Shown here: one piece after another, positions 7,004-14,876 of the stretch
Layout: each line of letters opens with the position of its first letter
Position numbering within the stretch: position 1 is the first letter of the stretch
IMG/VR virus record: IMGVR_UViG_3300033553_000061
Span: 1-59,433 of that record
Length of the DNA stretch: 59,433 nucleotides
Reading direction: 5' to 3' (one strand)
Source: a virus
The notes under the pieces: generated by a model
What the model was told of the DNA's origin: nothing
The model's input: the letters and a program-made list of their open reading frames with translations, nothing else
Database searches by the model: none
Made by a program: the position numbers and the translations under genes

Positions 7004-7059
7004 TGAGCGACCATTTCACTAAAAGCTGAGCGACGAAACCTGAGCGACTTTTTTCGCTC
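7004..7059. repeat. Triple TGAGCGAC repeat with hairpin
   Basis: TGAGCGAC occurs at 7004-7011, 7027-7034 and 7041-7048. The last copy also forms GAGCGA, loop CTTTTT, TCGCTC (7042-7059). The cluster lies just upstream of the operator-promoter at 7075. It could be regulator sites, or the hairpin with its T-rich loop could slow upstream transcription. Confidence 0.4.
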
Positions 7060-7074
7060 CCTGCCCACTCAGGG

Positions 7075-7105
7075 GGTTGATAGTCAACCGAGGGTCGCCT
7101 ATGTA
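7075..7105 (+). promoter_or_regulatory. Operator-promoter P1
   Basis: The palindrome GGTTGATAGTCAACC (7075-7089) contains the -35 box TTGATA (7077-7082). The -10 box TATGTA (7100-7105) lies exactly 17 bases downstream. The arrangement, including CAACCGA in the spacer and CCTAT at the -10, is shared with 14781-14811. It drives the rightward genes from 7146. Confidence 0.7.
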
Positions 7106-7145
7106 GGGTGCAGACGAATGATTCCCGACACAAGGACCACAGACC

Positions 7146-7424
7146 ATGGTTGGAACCCTCCCTAAGACCGCGCTGCTCTTGACCCGCCACCACACGGTCA
7201 TCGGCTCGTTCGATAGCTACTTCGCTGTGGCACAAGAGATCGGTTTCCATGTCTCCGACGACGGCGTGGTCATGTTCGACGATGTGCCACAGAACCCGAC
7301 GTACATCTACGATCCGACCGGGGACAACCCGAACGCTTTCTTCTCCAAGGATGACATCCTGCGAGATTGGGCACGCTCTCACATGGCCGCACCCGGCTAC
7401 AAAATTTACCGCTACCTCGCATAA
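7146..7424 (+). CDS. Unknown 92-residue protein
   Basis: First gene after promoter P1. AAGGACCACAGACC precedes the ATG. Soluble, with alternating strands (ALLLTRHHTVIGSFDSYFAV) and a FDDVPQNPTYIYD turn. No family recognised. The position directly after an operator-promoter suggests an early protein. Confidence 0.6.
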   Translation: MVGTLPKTALLLTRHHTVIGSFDSYFAVAQEIGFHVSDDGVVMFDDVPQNPTYIYDPTGDNPNAFFSKDDILRDWARSHMAAPGYKIYRYLA

Positions 7425-7434
7425 AGGACCAGAC

Positions 7435-8223
7435 ATGACCCGCTCAACAGATCAGGCAGTATCCGAAGAGATCAGCCACGCTTTCAAGGAATGGCTCTCC
7501 TGCCACCAGTACCATTACAATCAGGCTGGGATTGGCCAGCAAGCACGTCTCCGCACGCTCCGCAAAACCATCCTGAAAGCCGTCTTCTCGACGTATCAGG
7601 TAGACCGCTTGGTCGAACTGCCCGAGCGCGATGCTCTCGATCTGGCTGCCGCTCTGGGCATCACAGTGAAGAGCCCCGAGATCGCGATGGAGATGGAGCC
7701 CCGACGCAACATCCAAGCACGTCCGGTCGTGGTCCTGTCCGAAACAGAGATCGAGATCGACGGCGTGACATACACCGCCGAGAACCAGATACGTGGTGCC
7801 GAAGCACACGCTGCCGCAGAGCGCAAGGTGTGCTTGGACCCTATCGTGGCCGCACCCTACGGCGAACGCTCCATCCAGCTAGGCCGCATAAGGAATCGCA
7901 TCGAACAGTTTCGCCTTGAGAACCAAGCCAAAGCCCAAGCGAAAGCAGAGGCCGAGGACCACGCCGACCTGCGCGACGAACTCTGGACTGTGGTGGCCGC
8001 GTACCATCGCCGCAACACCTTCATACTGATCAAGCAGGGTCTCATGACTGCTGATTGGCAGGAGGCGTTCGAGAGCCAGCACACAGAGGCAGCGATGCAC
8101 CTTGAGCCTACACGCCTGATCGGTAAGATCAGCGACGTGCGCGCCGAGGCCGCCAAGCTGTTCCACGGCATCTCCCCAAACGATCTCACAATCCGTGTGA
8201 TCCTCAAAAAGAAAGACTCCTGA
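7435..8223 (+). CDS. Unknown 262-residue helical protein
   Basis: Starts at ATG 7435 after AAAGGACCAGAC, a site repeated at 19305; an upstream in-frame extension would overlap the previous gene out of context. The sequence is mostly helical. A strand pair near 95-112 (VVVLSETEIEIDGVTYT) is followed by a long Ala/Lys/Glu coiled-coil region near 155-185 (KAQAKAEAEDHADLRDEL). No domain recognised. The next ATG overlaps its TGA, so the two are coupled. Confidence 0.6.
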   Translation: MTRSTDQAVSEEISHAFKEWLSCHQYHYNQAGIGQQARLRTLRKTILKAVFSTYQVDRLVELPERDALDLAAALGITVKSPEIAMEMEPRRNIQARPVVVLSETEIEIDGVTYTAENQIRGAEAHAAAERKVCLDPIVAAPYGERSIQLGRIRNRIEQFRLENQAKAQAKAEAEDHADLRDELWTVVAAYHRRNTFILIKQGLMTADWQEAFESQHTEAAMHLEPTRLIGKISDVRAEAAKLFHGISPNDLTIRVILKKKDS

Positions 8224-8540
8224 TGAATATCGTTGCAGACCCCCGCTACGCCACGACCATCGTTTTTGATTTTATCAACAACCTCAACCGGCACCTGTCC
8301 TACACCAAGAATGTCGATGCTGATCGGTTCGGTTCCAAGAACCAGACCGCTCGGGAGAAGGCACAGGCCAAGGCCATGAAGGGCTGGCACGCCAGCGCCG
8401 ATAAGGCTCTCAAGGACACGCCTCGCAGCCGCCAAGTCATCCGACGCATGGCCCGGCAGCAGCGCAAGAGCATGACGCACAGCGCCAAGGTGCAAGCCAT
8501 GCGCGACCAGATCGCCGGTGGCGCGGCAGCCGTCCAGTGA
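8223..8540 (+). CDS. Small, strongly basic protein
   Basis: 105 residues, ATG overlapping the preceding TGA. The C-terminal two thirds are rich in Lys and Arg (REKAQAKAMKGWHASADKAL, RSRQVIRRMARQQRKSM), so nucleic-acid binding is likely. It could also be a partner for the acidic tails found on other phage proteins, which is inference. No family recognised. Confidence 0.6.
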   Translation: MNIVADPRYATTIVFDFINNLNRHLSYTKNVDADRFGSKNQTAREKAQAKAMKGWHASADKALKDTPRSRQVIRRMARQQRKSMTHSAKVQAMRDQIAGGAAAVQ

Positions 8541-8635
8541 CCGGCGCAATCATCTGCGGGATCGTGGCTTTTGCCACGGTCTACCGCGCCGTCCAGACCT
8601 ACATCATCGCAAAGGACCTGACTCAACATGGCTAA
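8537..8635 (+). CDS. 32-residue membrane peptide (GTG start)
   Basis: A GTG overlapping the previous TGA (GTGA) opens a 32-residue frame with one hydrophobic helix (GAIICGIVAFATVYRAV) and a polar tail. Its stop overlaps the next ATG by eight bases, leaving no gap in the operon, which supports it. No function known. Confidence 0.45.
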   Translation: MTGAIICGIVAFATVYRAVQTYIIAKDLTQHG

Positions 8636-9224
8636 GATTTTCCACCGAAAGGCCCGCAAGGATTACCCTGATCAGGGGATCGAGAAGGGTGATATGTACT
8701 ACACGGCCAAGATCAAAACTGGCCCCCGGTCGAGCCGCGTGCTGCGCTCCAAGACGCCATTGCGCCCGAGCCAGATGACAACCAGCCCCTTCAAAAGCGG
8801 CTACCACGCCATGATGGAAGCGTGGGAGGCCGACAAGGAACCGGACGAGAGCACGATCCGGGACGCTGCCGAGGCGTGCCGGGAATTGGCCGAGGCTGCC
8901 AGCGAGTCCTACGAGAACATGCCCGAGGGCTTGCAGCAGGGCGACACGGGCCAGATGCTTGAGACCCGGCGCGACGAGTGCGAATCCAAGGCCGACGATC
9001 TGGAAGGTTTCGCCGACGAGTACGAGTCCCTCGAAGTGCCCGAGGAACCTGATGCCATGGACGAACCGACCGGCGACGAGAACTCGAACCCGGCAGGTTG
9101 GGAAGCCTACGAAGAATGGCAGTCGCTGCACGATGACTACCAGACCCTTCTCGCCGAGTATGACGAAGAGAAGCAACGCATCACCGCCGAGGCAGGCGAC
9201 CTGATCGGAGACATGCCAGAATGA
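8628..9224 (+). CDS. Acidic phage protein, unknown
   Basis: 198 residues. A basic N-terminal ~45 (MAKIFHRKARKDYPDQGIEK, then DMYYTAKI) is followed by a strongly acidic helical remainder (YEEWQSLHDDYQTLLAEYDE). Similar basic-head/acidic-coil proteins occur in early regions of other siphoviruses, but no function is known to me. AAAGGACCTGACTCAAC precedes the ATG. The stop overlaps the next start (ATGA). Confidence 0.6.
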   Translation: MAKIFHRKARKDYPDQGIEKGDMYYTAKIKTGPRSSRVLRSKTPLRPSQMTTSPFKSGYHAMMEAWEADKEPDESTIRDAAEACRELAEAASESYENMPEGLQQGDTGQMLETRRDECESKADDLEGFADEYESLEVPEEPDAMDEPTGDENSNPAGWEAYEEWQSLHDDYQTLLAEYDEEKQRITAEAGDLIGDMPE

Positions 9225-9370
9225 AAAGAATGTTCATTGCTATTACAATGGGAGTGTGCGCTGCCGCCTTGAGCCGCGCCATTATGGGTGACGCAGCCAC
9301 ACCGATGATGCAGGTTCTTGGTGGTTTGCTAACCAGCGCGATGTATCTTATATGCCCGGAGCCGAAGTGA
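9221..9370 (+). CDS. 49-residue putative membrane protein
   Basis: ATGA overlap with the acidic protein gene. Two hydrophobic stretches (FIAITMGVCAAALSRAIM and VLGGLLTSAMYLICP) suggest a small two-pass membrane protein. It ends one base before the HD-hydrolase start. No family recognised. Confidence 0.5.
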   Translation: MKRMFIAITMGVCAAALSRAIMGDAATPMMQVLGGLLTSAMYLICPEPK

Positions 9371-9371
9371 T

Positions 9372-9926
9372 ATGACAAAGCCAGTAGTAAAATTCCGGGT
9401 CGCCTGTGGCTCCAAGATGATTGAGGACATGCTCAATCCCAAGCCCGAAGAGATTGATCTCAAGGGGATCGAGAAGAATCTCAAGGCCATGAAGCGGTAC
9501 GCCAGCAACCCGGACGCTCTGACCGTCCACCAGCACCGTCTGCTGGTCTACAAGCTGGCCGTGGCCGACACGACCGGATACATATCTGAGCGCATCCGTC
9601 CGAACGTCCTCGAATGGTGCCTGCACCACGACGACCACGAGGGCATCATCGGCGACATCATCTCTCCGGTCGAGGTCCTGATCCGGTCGCAGGGCAACAT
9701 CCTCGACCGCGTGAAAGCGGAATTGGACATCGCCATCTGCATCGCCAACGGGGTCGGCTACCCCACGTATGAGGTGCGCAACGTGACCCACCATTACGAC
9801 AAGATGGCAGGCACGCTGGAATGGATTCATTGCCTCAAACGGCCCCCGACCAAGTGGAACTACAAGGTGCCGGAATACATGGAGGATGTCGGCTATAAGC
9901 TGACCCTGTGGGCGCAGACGCAATGA
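9372..9926 (+). CDS. HD-domain phosphohydrolase (YfbR-like)
   Basis: 184 residues. The HD signature is visible: His near 53-55 (TVHQHRLLVYKLAV), HHDDHE at 85-90, and GDIISPV at 94-100, the pattern of YfbR-type 5'-nucleotidases and related phage hydrolases that bind a divalent metal. It probably trims deoxynucleotides or related phosphates as part of the nucleotide-pool genes downstream (ribonucleotide reductase, MazG-like, ThyX). The exact substrate cannot be told. Starts one base after the preceding stop and overlaps the next gene by four bases. Confidence 0.7.
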   Translation: MTKPVVKFRVACGSKMIEDMLNPKPEEIDLKGIEKNLKAMKRYASNPDALTVHQHRLLVYKLAVADTTGYISERIRPNVLEWCLHHDDHEGIIGDIISPVEVLIRSQGNILDRVKAELDIAICIANGVGYPTYEVRNVTHHYDKMAGTLEWIHCLKRPPTKWNYKVPEYMEDVGYKLTLWAQTQ

Positions 9927-10513
9927 AGGATCAGTTCGCATACGTCCGCGATGAACGCAGGCAGGATGGGGCCACCACGTACTGCGTCCAGACCCTGACT
10001 TGCGTGGTCTGCAACACCAAGTTCGAGACCCGAAAATCCAAGATGCGCAAGCCTGCCGATCAGATCGCGAACATGGCCACCCGGGCCGGTTGGGTCGCTG
10101 ATCTCAAGAAAGGTCAGCACCTCTGCCCTAAACACAACCCGCAGCATAAGGACGAGACCATGCCAGCAGCAGTCAAGGACACGCCCACGATCAGCACGCA
10201 GACACGGCGCGCGATCTTCCGGGCCATCGACGATTCGTATGACGAGAAGAAGCAACAGTACGTCACCGGGGTCTCGGACAAGAGCATTGCGCTTGAGGTC
10301 AAGACAACTTGGGGCTGGGTGGCCCGCATCCGTGAAGAGAATTTCGGCCCGGCTGGCCCGGACCCTGCGCTGGTGGCCTTTGCCAAGCAGGTCGATCAGA
10401 TGGCTGGGCAAGTCCGTGATCTGGAAGCCAAGGCCATGAGAACCGCCGAAGAGGCCGAGGCCATGGGCAAGGTTCTCGCCGAGATGAAAAAGAAGATGGG
10501 AGAATTGACATGA
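9923..10513 (+). CDS. Zinc-finger/helical DNA-binding-like protein
   Basis: 196 residues from ATG 9923. The N-terminal part has a CVVCNTKFETRK knuckle (C near 33 and 36) and CPKHNPQHKD (near 70) as a second ligand set, so a zinc finger is likely. The middle (SDKSIALEVKTTWGWVARIR) reads like a helix-turn-helix. The C-terminal 60 residues are coiled coil. Probably a DNA-binding protein; specific role unknown. Confidence 0.6.
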   Translation: MKDQFAYVRDERRQDGATTYCVQTLTCVVCNTKFETRKSKMRKPADQIANMATRAGWVADLKKGQHLCPKHNPQHKDETMPAAVKDTPTISTQTRRAIFRAIDDSYDEKKQQYVTGVSDKSIALEVKTTWGWVARIREENFGPAGPDPALVAFAKQVDQMAGQVRDLEAKAMRTAEEAEAMGKVLAEMKKKMGELT

Positions 10514-10746
10514 ACGCCAAAGAACAACGCCGTGGCACGCTTATGTGGGACCGCCGCAACCGCTTGATTATCACGCTCCGGGAAGAAGGGTATAACCCCT
10601 CTGAGGCGGCCACGATCCTTGCTTCGGCTCTGGTCGAGGTCTCCCTCCATCACCTCCATGTGACCGTCCCGGAGATGCACAAAGCCCTCGACAAGCAGAT
10701 CGTAGAAGAGGCGCGGATAAACAAAGAAATTGGATTGCACCAATGA
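10510..10746 (+). CDS. Unknown 78-residue helical protein
   Basis: ATGA overlap with the zinc-finger gene and with the next gene. Helical, with a basic N-terminus (EQRRGTLMWDRRNRLII) and an EEGYNPSEAATILA segment that could form part of a helix-turn-helix. No family assigned. Confidence 0.5.
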   Translation: MNAKEQRRGTLMWDRRNRLIITLREEGYNPSEAATILASALVEVSLHHLHVTVPEMHKALDKQIVEEARINKEIGLHQ

Positions 10747-11147
10747 CCAAGTACCCCAAAGGCAACGAACCGGACTACAACGAACTCCCCTTGCTCACCA
10801 AGGAAAGCCGCACAGGACGGTTCGTGCATAATGCGACCCCTTACAAAGAGCCAAAGGTCATGATGATCGCCCACGTCCCTATGAGTAACAAAGCTTTGGC
10901 TCTGTCTCATATGGTCAACGCGGACTTCTCGGAGATCGAGCGCCGCGTGCTGGGCCACATGCAGGTCAAGAAAGACCCGAGTTGGCTTCGGATAGTCGAG
11001 GTGCTGGAACTCTCTATGGTGCAGGCTATGGGTCGCTGGATGGCCCGTATGTGGGCATATGGAAACATCGAAGCGGTGCAGGAGCGCATCGACGAGGAAG
11101 GCTGCGGGGCTGTGATCTGCGCGGCCCGGCTGATCGAGAATGACTGA
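10743..11147 (+). CDS. Unknown protein with polymerase-motif-A-like stretch
   Basis: 134 residues. NADFSEIERRVLGHM (near 59-73) closely resembles motif A of family A DNA polymerases and the copy in this phage's own polymerase (DADLNAIENRVLGW). No motif B or C is present and the protein is far too short to be a polymerase. The C-terminal half is helical and contains CGAVICAARL. The resemblance may be chance. Overlaps its neighbours by four to eight bases. Confidence 0.5.
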   Translation: MTKYPKGNEPDYNELPLLTKESRTGRFVHNATPYKEPKVMMIAHVPMSNKALALSHMVNADFSEIERRVLGHMQVKKDPSWLRIVEVLELSMVQAMGRWMARMWAYGNIEAVQERIDEEGCGAVICAARLIEND

Positions 11148-11373
11148 TCGGTGCTGGGTGTTCTCCGCTCTGCTGTGCAAGCATTGCAACAACGTGATCT
11201 ACGGCCACCAATCGCTCCGGGACAGTGTTCGCCTGCCCATGCTGACGGCAGGAGCCAAGACCGCAGGAGGCGTCCAGAGCGGCAATGATTGGTACTGCTG
11301 CCGAGGCTGCCGTACCGCCCACCAGATCAGCCCGGGAGTGAAAAGTCACACGATCTCGGTGCCCCGGCCTTGA
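11140..11373 (+). CDS. Cys-rich small protein, likely zinc-binding
   Basis: 77 residues with CKHCNN near 14-17 and CCRGCRTAH near 53-56, the layout of a treble-clef or zinc-ribbon protein. It starts inside the previous gene. It is followed by a palindrome (GGCCACTGTGGCC, 11400-11412) and the ribonucleotide reductase ribosome site. Role unknown. Confidence 0.5.
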   Translation: MTDRCWVFSALLCKHCNNVIYGHQSLRDSVRLPMLTAGAKTAGGVQSGNDWYCCRGCRTAHQISPGVKSHTISVPRP

Positions 11374-11429
11374 TCGCCACAACAACTTGCGTTTATGAAG
11401 GCCACTGTGGCCAATCTCAGGAGAATTTG

Positions 11430-13949
11430 ATGACACGTTTTACCGCCCCGATCTCAGAGCAAATTTGGGACATGAAGTACCGCTTCAAGGATGCTCAAGG
11501 CAATCCCATTGACAAGACGGTCGAGGACACATGGCAGCGTATCGCTGACGACCTTGCCCGGCCTGATGACGACACAGATGGGCTGTTCGAGAGTTACGCA
11601 GAAGAGTTCTACAACGCCCTCGAAGACTTCAAATACCTGCCCGCTGGCCGGATCACCGCTGGGGCTGGTACGGCGCGCGCCGTGACCCTGTTCAACTGCT
11701 TCGTCATGGGCACCATCCCCGATTCCATGGGCGGCATCTTCGAGATGCTGCGCGAAGCGGCCCTGACCATGCAGCAGGGTGGCGGTATCGGCTATGACTT
11801 CTCGTCGATCCGCCCCAAGTCATCGCTGGTCAAGAAGCTGGGAGCCGACGCCTCCGGGCCGATCTCGTTCATGGACTGCTGGGACGCCATGTGCCGCACC
11901 GTGATGTCCGCAGGCAGCCGCCGTGGCGCGATGATGGCCACCATGCGCTGTGATCACCCTGACATCCGAGACTTCATCACAGCCAAGCAGGACGCCTCCC
12001 GCCTGCGCATGTTCAACCTGTCCGTCCTGATCACCGACGACTTCATGGACGCTGTGAAGGGAGACGCATGGTGGAACCTTGTCCATGTCGAGCCCCCGAA
12101 GAACGGTGACAAAGCAATTCAGGATCATGATGGCGTCACCAACCGGGACGGTTCAGGTCTGCCGCGCTACATCCACGATTCAGTCAAGGCCCGGGACCTC
12201 TGGGACCTGATCATGCGATCAACTTACGAGGCTGCCGAGCCGGGCGTTATTTTCATCGACCGGATCAACCGGGACAACAACCTCAACTATTGCGAGACAA
12301 TCAGCAGCACGAACCCCTGTGGTGAGCAGCCGCTGCCGCCCTATGGTGCCTGCCTTCTGGGCTCTATCAATCTCGCCAAGCTGATCGAGAAGCCGTTTAC
12401 CAAGAACGCCGGGATTGATCGGGAAGAACTCGCAAAACTGGTCGCTACAGCCGTCCGCATGATGGACAACGTGATCGACGTGTCAAACTTCCCGCTGCCG
12501 CAGCAGGAGGCCGAGGCTAAGGCCAAGCGCCGCATTGGTCTGGGTGTGACGGGCCTCGCCAACGCCTTGGCCATGTGTCGTCTGCGCTACGGCTCTGACG
12601 AGGCCGCATCGCGCGTTCGCACATGGATGTGTATCATCGACGAAGCGGCCTATCGGGCCTCGGTCGAACTCGCCCGGGAGAAGGGGGCGTTCCCCCTGTT
12701 CGATGCTGACGCCTATCTGGCCCCGGGCACGCACGCTTCGCGCCTGCCGACGCACCTGCAAGACGACATCCGGGAGCACGGCATCCGCAACGCCCTGCTG
12801 ACCAGCATCGCACCCACCGGCACGATCAGCCTCTACGCTGGCAATGTGTCATCTGGGATCGAGCCTGTCTTCGCCTACAGCTTTACGCGCAAGGTATTGC
12901 AGCCCGATGGCAGCAAGACAGAGGAACTGGTCGAGGATTATGGCGTGGCCGAGTACCGTAAGTTCTGGAAGCAGAAAGAGTGGGACATTATTCTGGAAGA
13001 GGACTTCGACGCGGACGAACATCTGCCCGACTACTTCGTCAACGCTCAGACGCTCTCGCCAATGGAACACCTCAAGATGCAGGCCGCTGCTCAGGAGCAT
13101 GTAGACTCGTCGATCAGCAAGACGATCAACTGCCCGGTGGACATCTCGTTCGAGGACTTCAAAGAGGTCTACATGCAAGCCTACATCTCAGGCTGCAAGG
13201 GTTGCACGACCTACCGGCCTAACGACATCACAGGCTCGATCCTGAGCGTGGAGCCGAAGAAAGAAGAGCCCCGGGTGATCGAAGTGGAGCCGAACGCCCA
13301 TAAGTGGGACCCCGAGGCCGCCGAGGAATACTATGGCCGGGAGGAAGCGGTAATCTACGATAGCCCCAACGGCCCTGAGAACACCGCCGAGTTCCATGTG
13401 AATTGGTCAGAGGATACCCTGCCTGATCGGCCCGAGGAACTGGAAGGCTCGACGTACAAGATCAAGGTCGGCGATCAGAAGGCAGTCTATCTGACGATAA
13501 ACGACGTGGTTGAATCGGACGGCACCGTTCGGCCTTTCGAGATTTTCCTGAGATCGAGCGACCCGTCCCATGACGAGTGGATGGTGGCCTTGTCCCGGAT
13601 GGTCTCTGCGATCATGCGTAGACGGCACGACTCGTCGTTCGTGGGTCCTGAGTTGATGCGTGTCACGTCAGCCATCACAGGCGGGTTCCAGCGTGGTCAG
13701 GGCCACCAGCCCAGCCTCGTGGCCGCCATTGGCCGCAAGATCAAGGAACACGCCGAGCGGTGCTCTACGAACGATCTGGATGGCGACTACATCCCAGACT
13801 TCCCGAGAGAGACTCAGGATGCGGTTCTTCGGATCAAGCACGAGAACGCCTTGAGAGGCAAACCCTGCCCGAAGTGCAACGGCTACAACACCAAAGTTGA
13901 GTCCGGGTGCCTGACCTGTCTCGACTGCGGCCATAGCAAGTGTGGCTGA
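11430..13949 (+). CDS. nrdJ: B12-dependent (class II) ribonucleotide reductase
   Basis: 839 residues. Reduces ribonucleotides to deoxyribonucleotides using adenosylcobalamin, feeding phage DNA synthesis. Visible elements are LFNCFV (Cys 90, first redox Cys), NPCGEQ (Cys 297 and Glu 299, radical site), ACLLGSINL (Cys 308, second redox Cys), and APTGTISL in the phosphate-binding part. A C-terminal TSCPD-like segment is at about 675-790, and a terminal zinc ribbon has CPKC and CLTCLDC. Start chosen at ATG 11430 after AGGAG. No partner R2 subunit is present, as expected for class II. A cobalamin riboswitch was not seen upstream. Ends at a terminator. Confidence 0.93.
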   Translation: MTRFTAPISEQIWDMKYRFKDAQGNPIDKTVEDTWQRIADDLARPDDDTDGLFESYAEEFYNALEDFKYLPAGRITAGAGTARAVTLFNCFVMGTIPDSMGGIFEMLREAALTMQQGGGIGYDFSSIRPKSSLVKKLGADASGPISFMDCWDAMCRTVMSAGSRRGAMMATMRCDHPDIRDFITAKQDASRLRMFNLSVLITDDFMDAVKGDAWWNLVHVEPPKNGDKAIQDHDGVTNRDGSGLPRYIHDSVKARDLWDLIMRSTYEAAEPGVIFIDRINRDNNLNYCETISSTNPCGEQPLPPYGACLLGSINLAKLIEKPFTKNAGIDREELAKLVATAVRMMDNVIDVSNFPLPQQEAEAKAKRRIGLGVTGLANALAMCRLRYGSDEAASRVRTWMCIIDEAAYRASVELAREKGAFPLFDADAYLAPGTHASRLPTHLQDDIREHGIRNALLTSIAPTGTISLYAGNVSSGIEPVFAYSFTRKVLQPDGSKTEELVEDYGVAEYRKFWKQKEWDIILEEDFDADEHLPDYFVNAQTLSPMEHLKMQAAAQEHVDSSISKTINCPVDISFEDFKEVYMQAYISGCKGCTTYRPNDITGSILSVEPKKEEPRVIEVEPNAHKWDPEAAEEYYGREEAVIYDSPNGPENTAEFHVNWSEDTLPDRPEELEGSTYKIKVGDQKAVYLTINDVVESDGTVRPFEIFLRSSDPSHDEWMVALSRMVSAIMRRRHDSSFVGPELMRVTSAITGGFQRGQGHQPSLVAAIGRKIKEHAERCSTNDLDGDYIPDFPRETQDAVLRIKHENALRGKPCPKCNGYNTKVESGCLTCLDCGHSKCG

Positions 13950-13970
13950 GAAAATCCCACAAGAATTGGG

Positions 13971-13999
13971 AGGCCAGATTCCGTTTGGCCTTCCGCTTT
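13971..13999 (+). terminator. Terminator after ribonucleotide reductase
   Basis: AGGCCA (13971-13976) pairs with TGGCCT (13986-13991), loop GATTCCGTT, followed by TCCGCTTTTT. The stem can be extended by GG/CC with one bulge. It follows the stop by about 20 bases. Confidence 0.7.
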
Positions 14000-14022
14000 T
14001 TCCTGACTGACCGGAGATTCAA

Positions 14023-14355
14023 ATGAAAACCTACATGATCCGAGACAAGAACGACCTGACCATCCACGGCATCTTCTGGTGCAACCCTGTGGACCTATTC
14101 TGGACGCTAGACGAGATGGGAGTTACCGAGGGGATGGAATACACCATCCTGACAAAGCCCGGTGGGCTCTTCGCTTCGGGTGAGGGCTGTACCGTCCGTC
14201 AGACTTCCGACTCGCCAGAAGAGGACTTGTTGACGGACGCCGAGTGGGGTCCGCTTAGTTTCGACACGCTTTCCGAGGCCCTATGGGAACAAGTCCACAT
14301 TCAGGCGGGGGCCAAGTGGCACCCTTGCCCTGAGTTTAGCATGGGCGAGGACTAA
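14023..14355 (+). CDS. Unknown acidic 110-residue protein
   Basis: ATG after CCGGAGATTCAA. Acidic and soluble, N-terminal strand YMIRDKNDLTIHGIFWC, then alternating strands and helices. No family recognised. It lies between a terminator and a leftward gene, so it may be transcribed by read-through or from an unrecognised promoter. Confidence 0.55.
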   Translation: MKTYMIRDKNDLTIHGIFWCNPVDLFWTLDEMGVTEGMEYTILTKPGGLFASGEGCTVRQTSDSPEEDLLTDAEWGPLSFDTLSEALWEQVHIQAGAKWHPCPEFSMGED

Positions 14356-14358
14356 GCC

Positions 14359-14523
14359 ATGACCCATGCCATCTGGATGGAGGCACGCTGCGGCTCGTAT
14401 CGCCGGGTCAGCAGAATTACGCTATCGGGCTGCCCGTTGAGTGAGCACATATATCGTTGGACTCGTCATGAAGGGACCGGACCCAAACTGAATCAACAGG
14501 GTCCATGCTATCGAAGTGGATGA
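14359..14523 (+). CDS. Doubtful 54-residue frame
   Basis: An ATG three bases after the previous stop opens a 54-residue frame (MTHAIWMEARCGSYRRVSRI...). Most of it overlaps the better-supported leftward gene at 14417-14707. It may be the remnant of a longer gene cut when the leftward gene was inserted, or not coding at all. Confidence 0.25.
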   Translation: MTHAIWMEARCGSYRRVSRITLSGCPLSEHIYRWTRHEGTGPKLNQQGPCYRSG

Positions 14524-14707
14524 TCCGAACGCCGCCGTGGTGCAACGAAATAGCGTCGAGACTGTCTACCGCCGGGGGGTTGGCCGTGGGTCCCGCGTAG
14601 ACCAGAACGGGTCCTGCGTCGATGCACTGGATATACCCACCATCCTGCCCGCCGATCACGCGGACCCAAGCGCCCTGTGTTACAGTGAACTTTTTAGTGT
14701 AACTCAT
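14417..14707 (-). CDS. Tail-associated small protein, inverted paralogue
   Basis: 96 residues on the opposite strand to all its neighbours. It starts MSYTKKFTVTQGAWVRV and shares DxGPVLVxA and VRSLHDESNDIC with the tail-region gene at 25668-25952 (MSYTKDFTATQADWLLV, DKGPVLVQVA, IRSIHDENNVVC), so the two are clear paralogues. GGAGATGGATC precedes the ATG. The tail copy sits beside fibre-type genes, so this is probably an accessory virion protein. Its own promoter is not obvious. Likely a translocated duplicate. Confidence 0.75.
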   Translation of the reverse strand: MSYTKKFTVTQGAWVRVIGGQDGGYIQCIDAGPVLVYAGPTANPPAVDSLDAISLHHGGVRIIHFDSMDPVDSVWVRSLHDESNDICAHSTGSPIA

Positions 14708-14780
14708 GATCCATCTCCATATTTGAGCCCTGACCATAGACGAGGTTCTACGGGGCTGATAACTTTTTTTCCGGCTTAGG

Positions 14781-14811
14781 GGTTGAAGGTCAACCGATAG
14801 TAGCCTATCTG
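14781..14811 (+). promoter_or_regulatory. Operator-promoter P2
   Basis: The palindrome GGTTGAAGGTCAACC (14781-14795) contains -35 TTGAAG (14783-14788). -10 TATCTG (14806-14811) is exactly 17 bases away. It matches P1 at 7075 closely across box, spacer and palindrome. It drives DUF932 and the genes after it. Confidence 0.7.
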
Positions 14812-14837
14812 TTGTCCACGGGGAGAGAATCCCCTTG

Positions 14838-14876
14838 ATGCAAACCCCTACGACCAAAGGAACTAAGCACCTATGA
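14838..14876 (+). CDS. Possible 12-residue leader peptide
   Basis: ATG 14838 opens MQTPTTKGTKHL, whose TGA overlaps the DUF932 start (ATGA). A small GGGGA/TCCCC hairpin lies just upstream, between it and P2. The ATGA coupling suggests a leader that could set DUF932 translation, but such short frames arise by chance. Confidence 0.25.
   Translation: MQTPTTKGTKHL

Noticed and set aside
11374-11429. Cobalamin riboswitch before the B12-dependent reductase
   Set aside because: Only about 55 bases precede the start and the stretch holds just a short palindrome; no B12-box-like sequence is visible.
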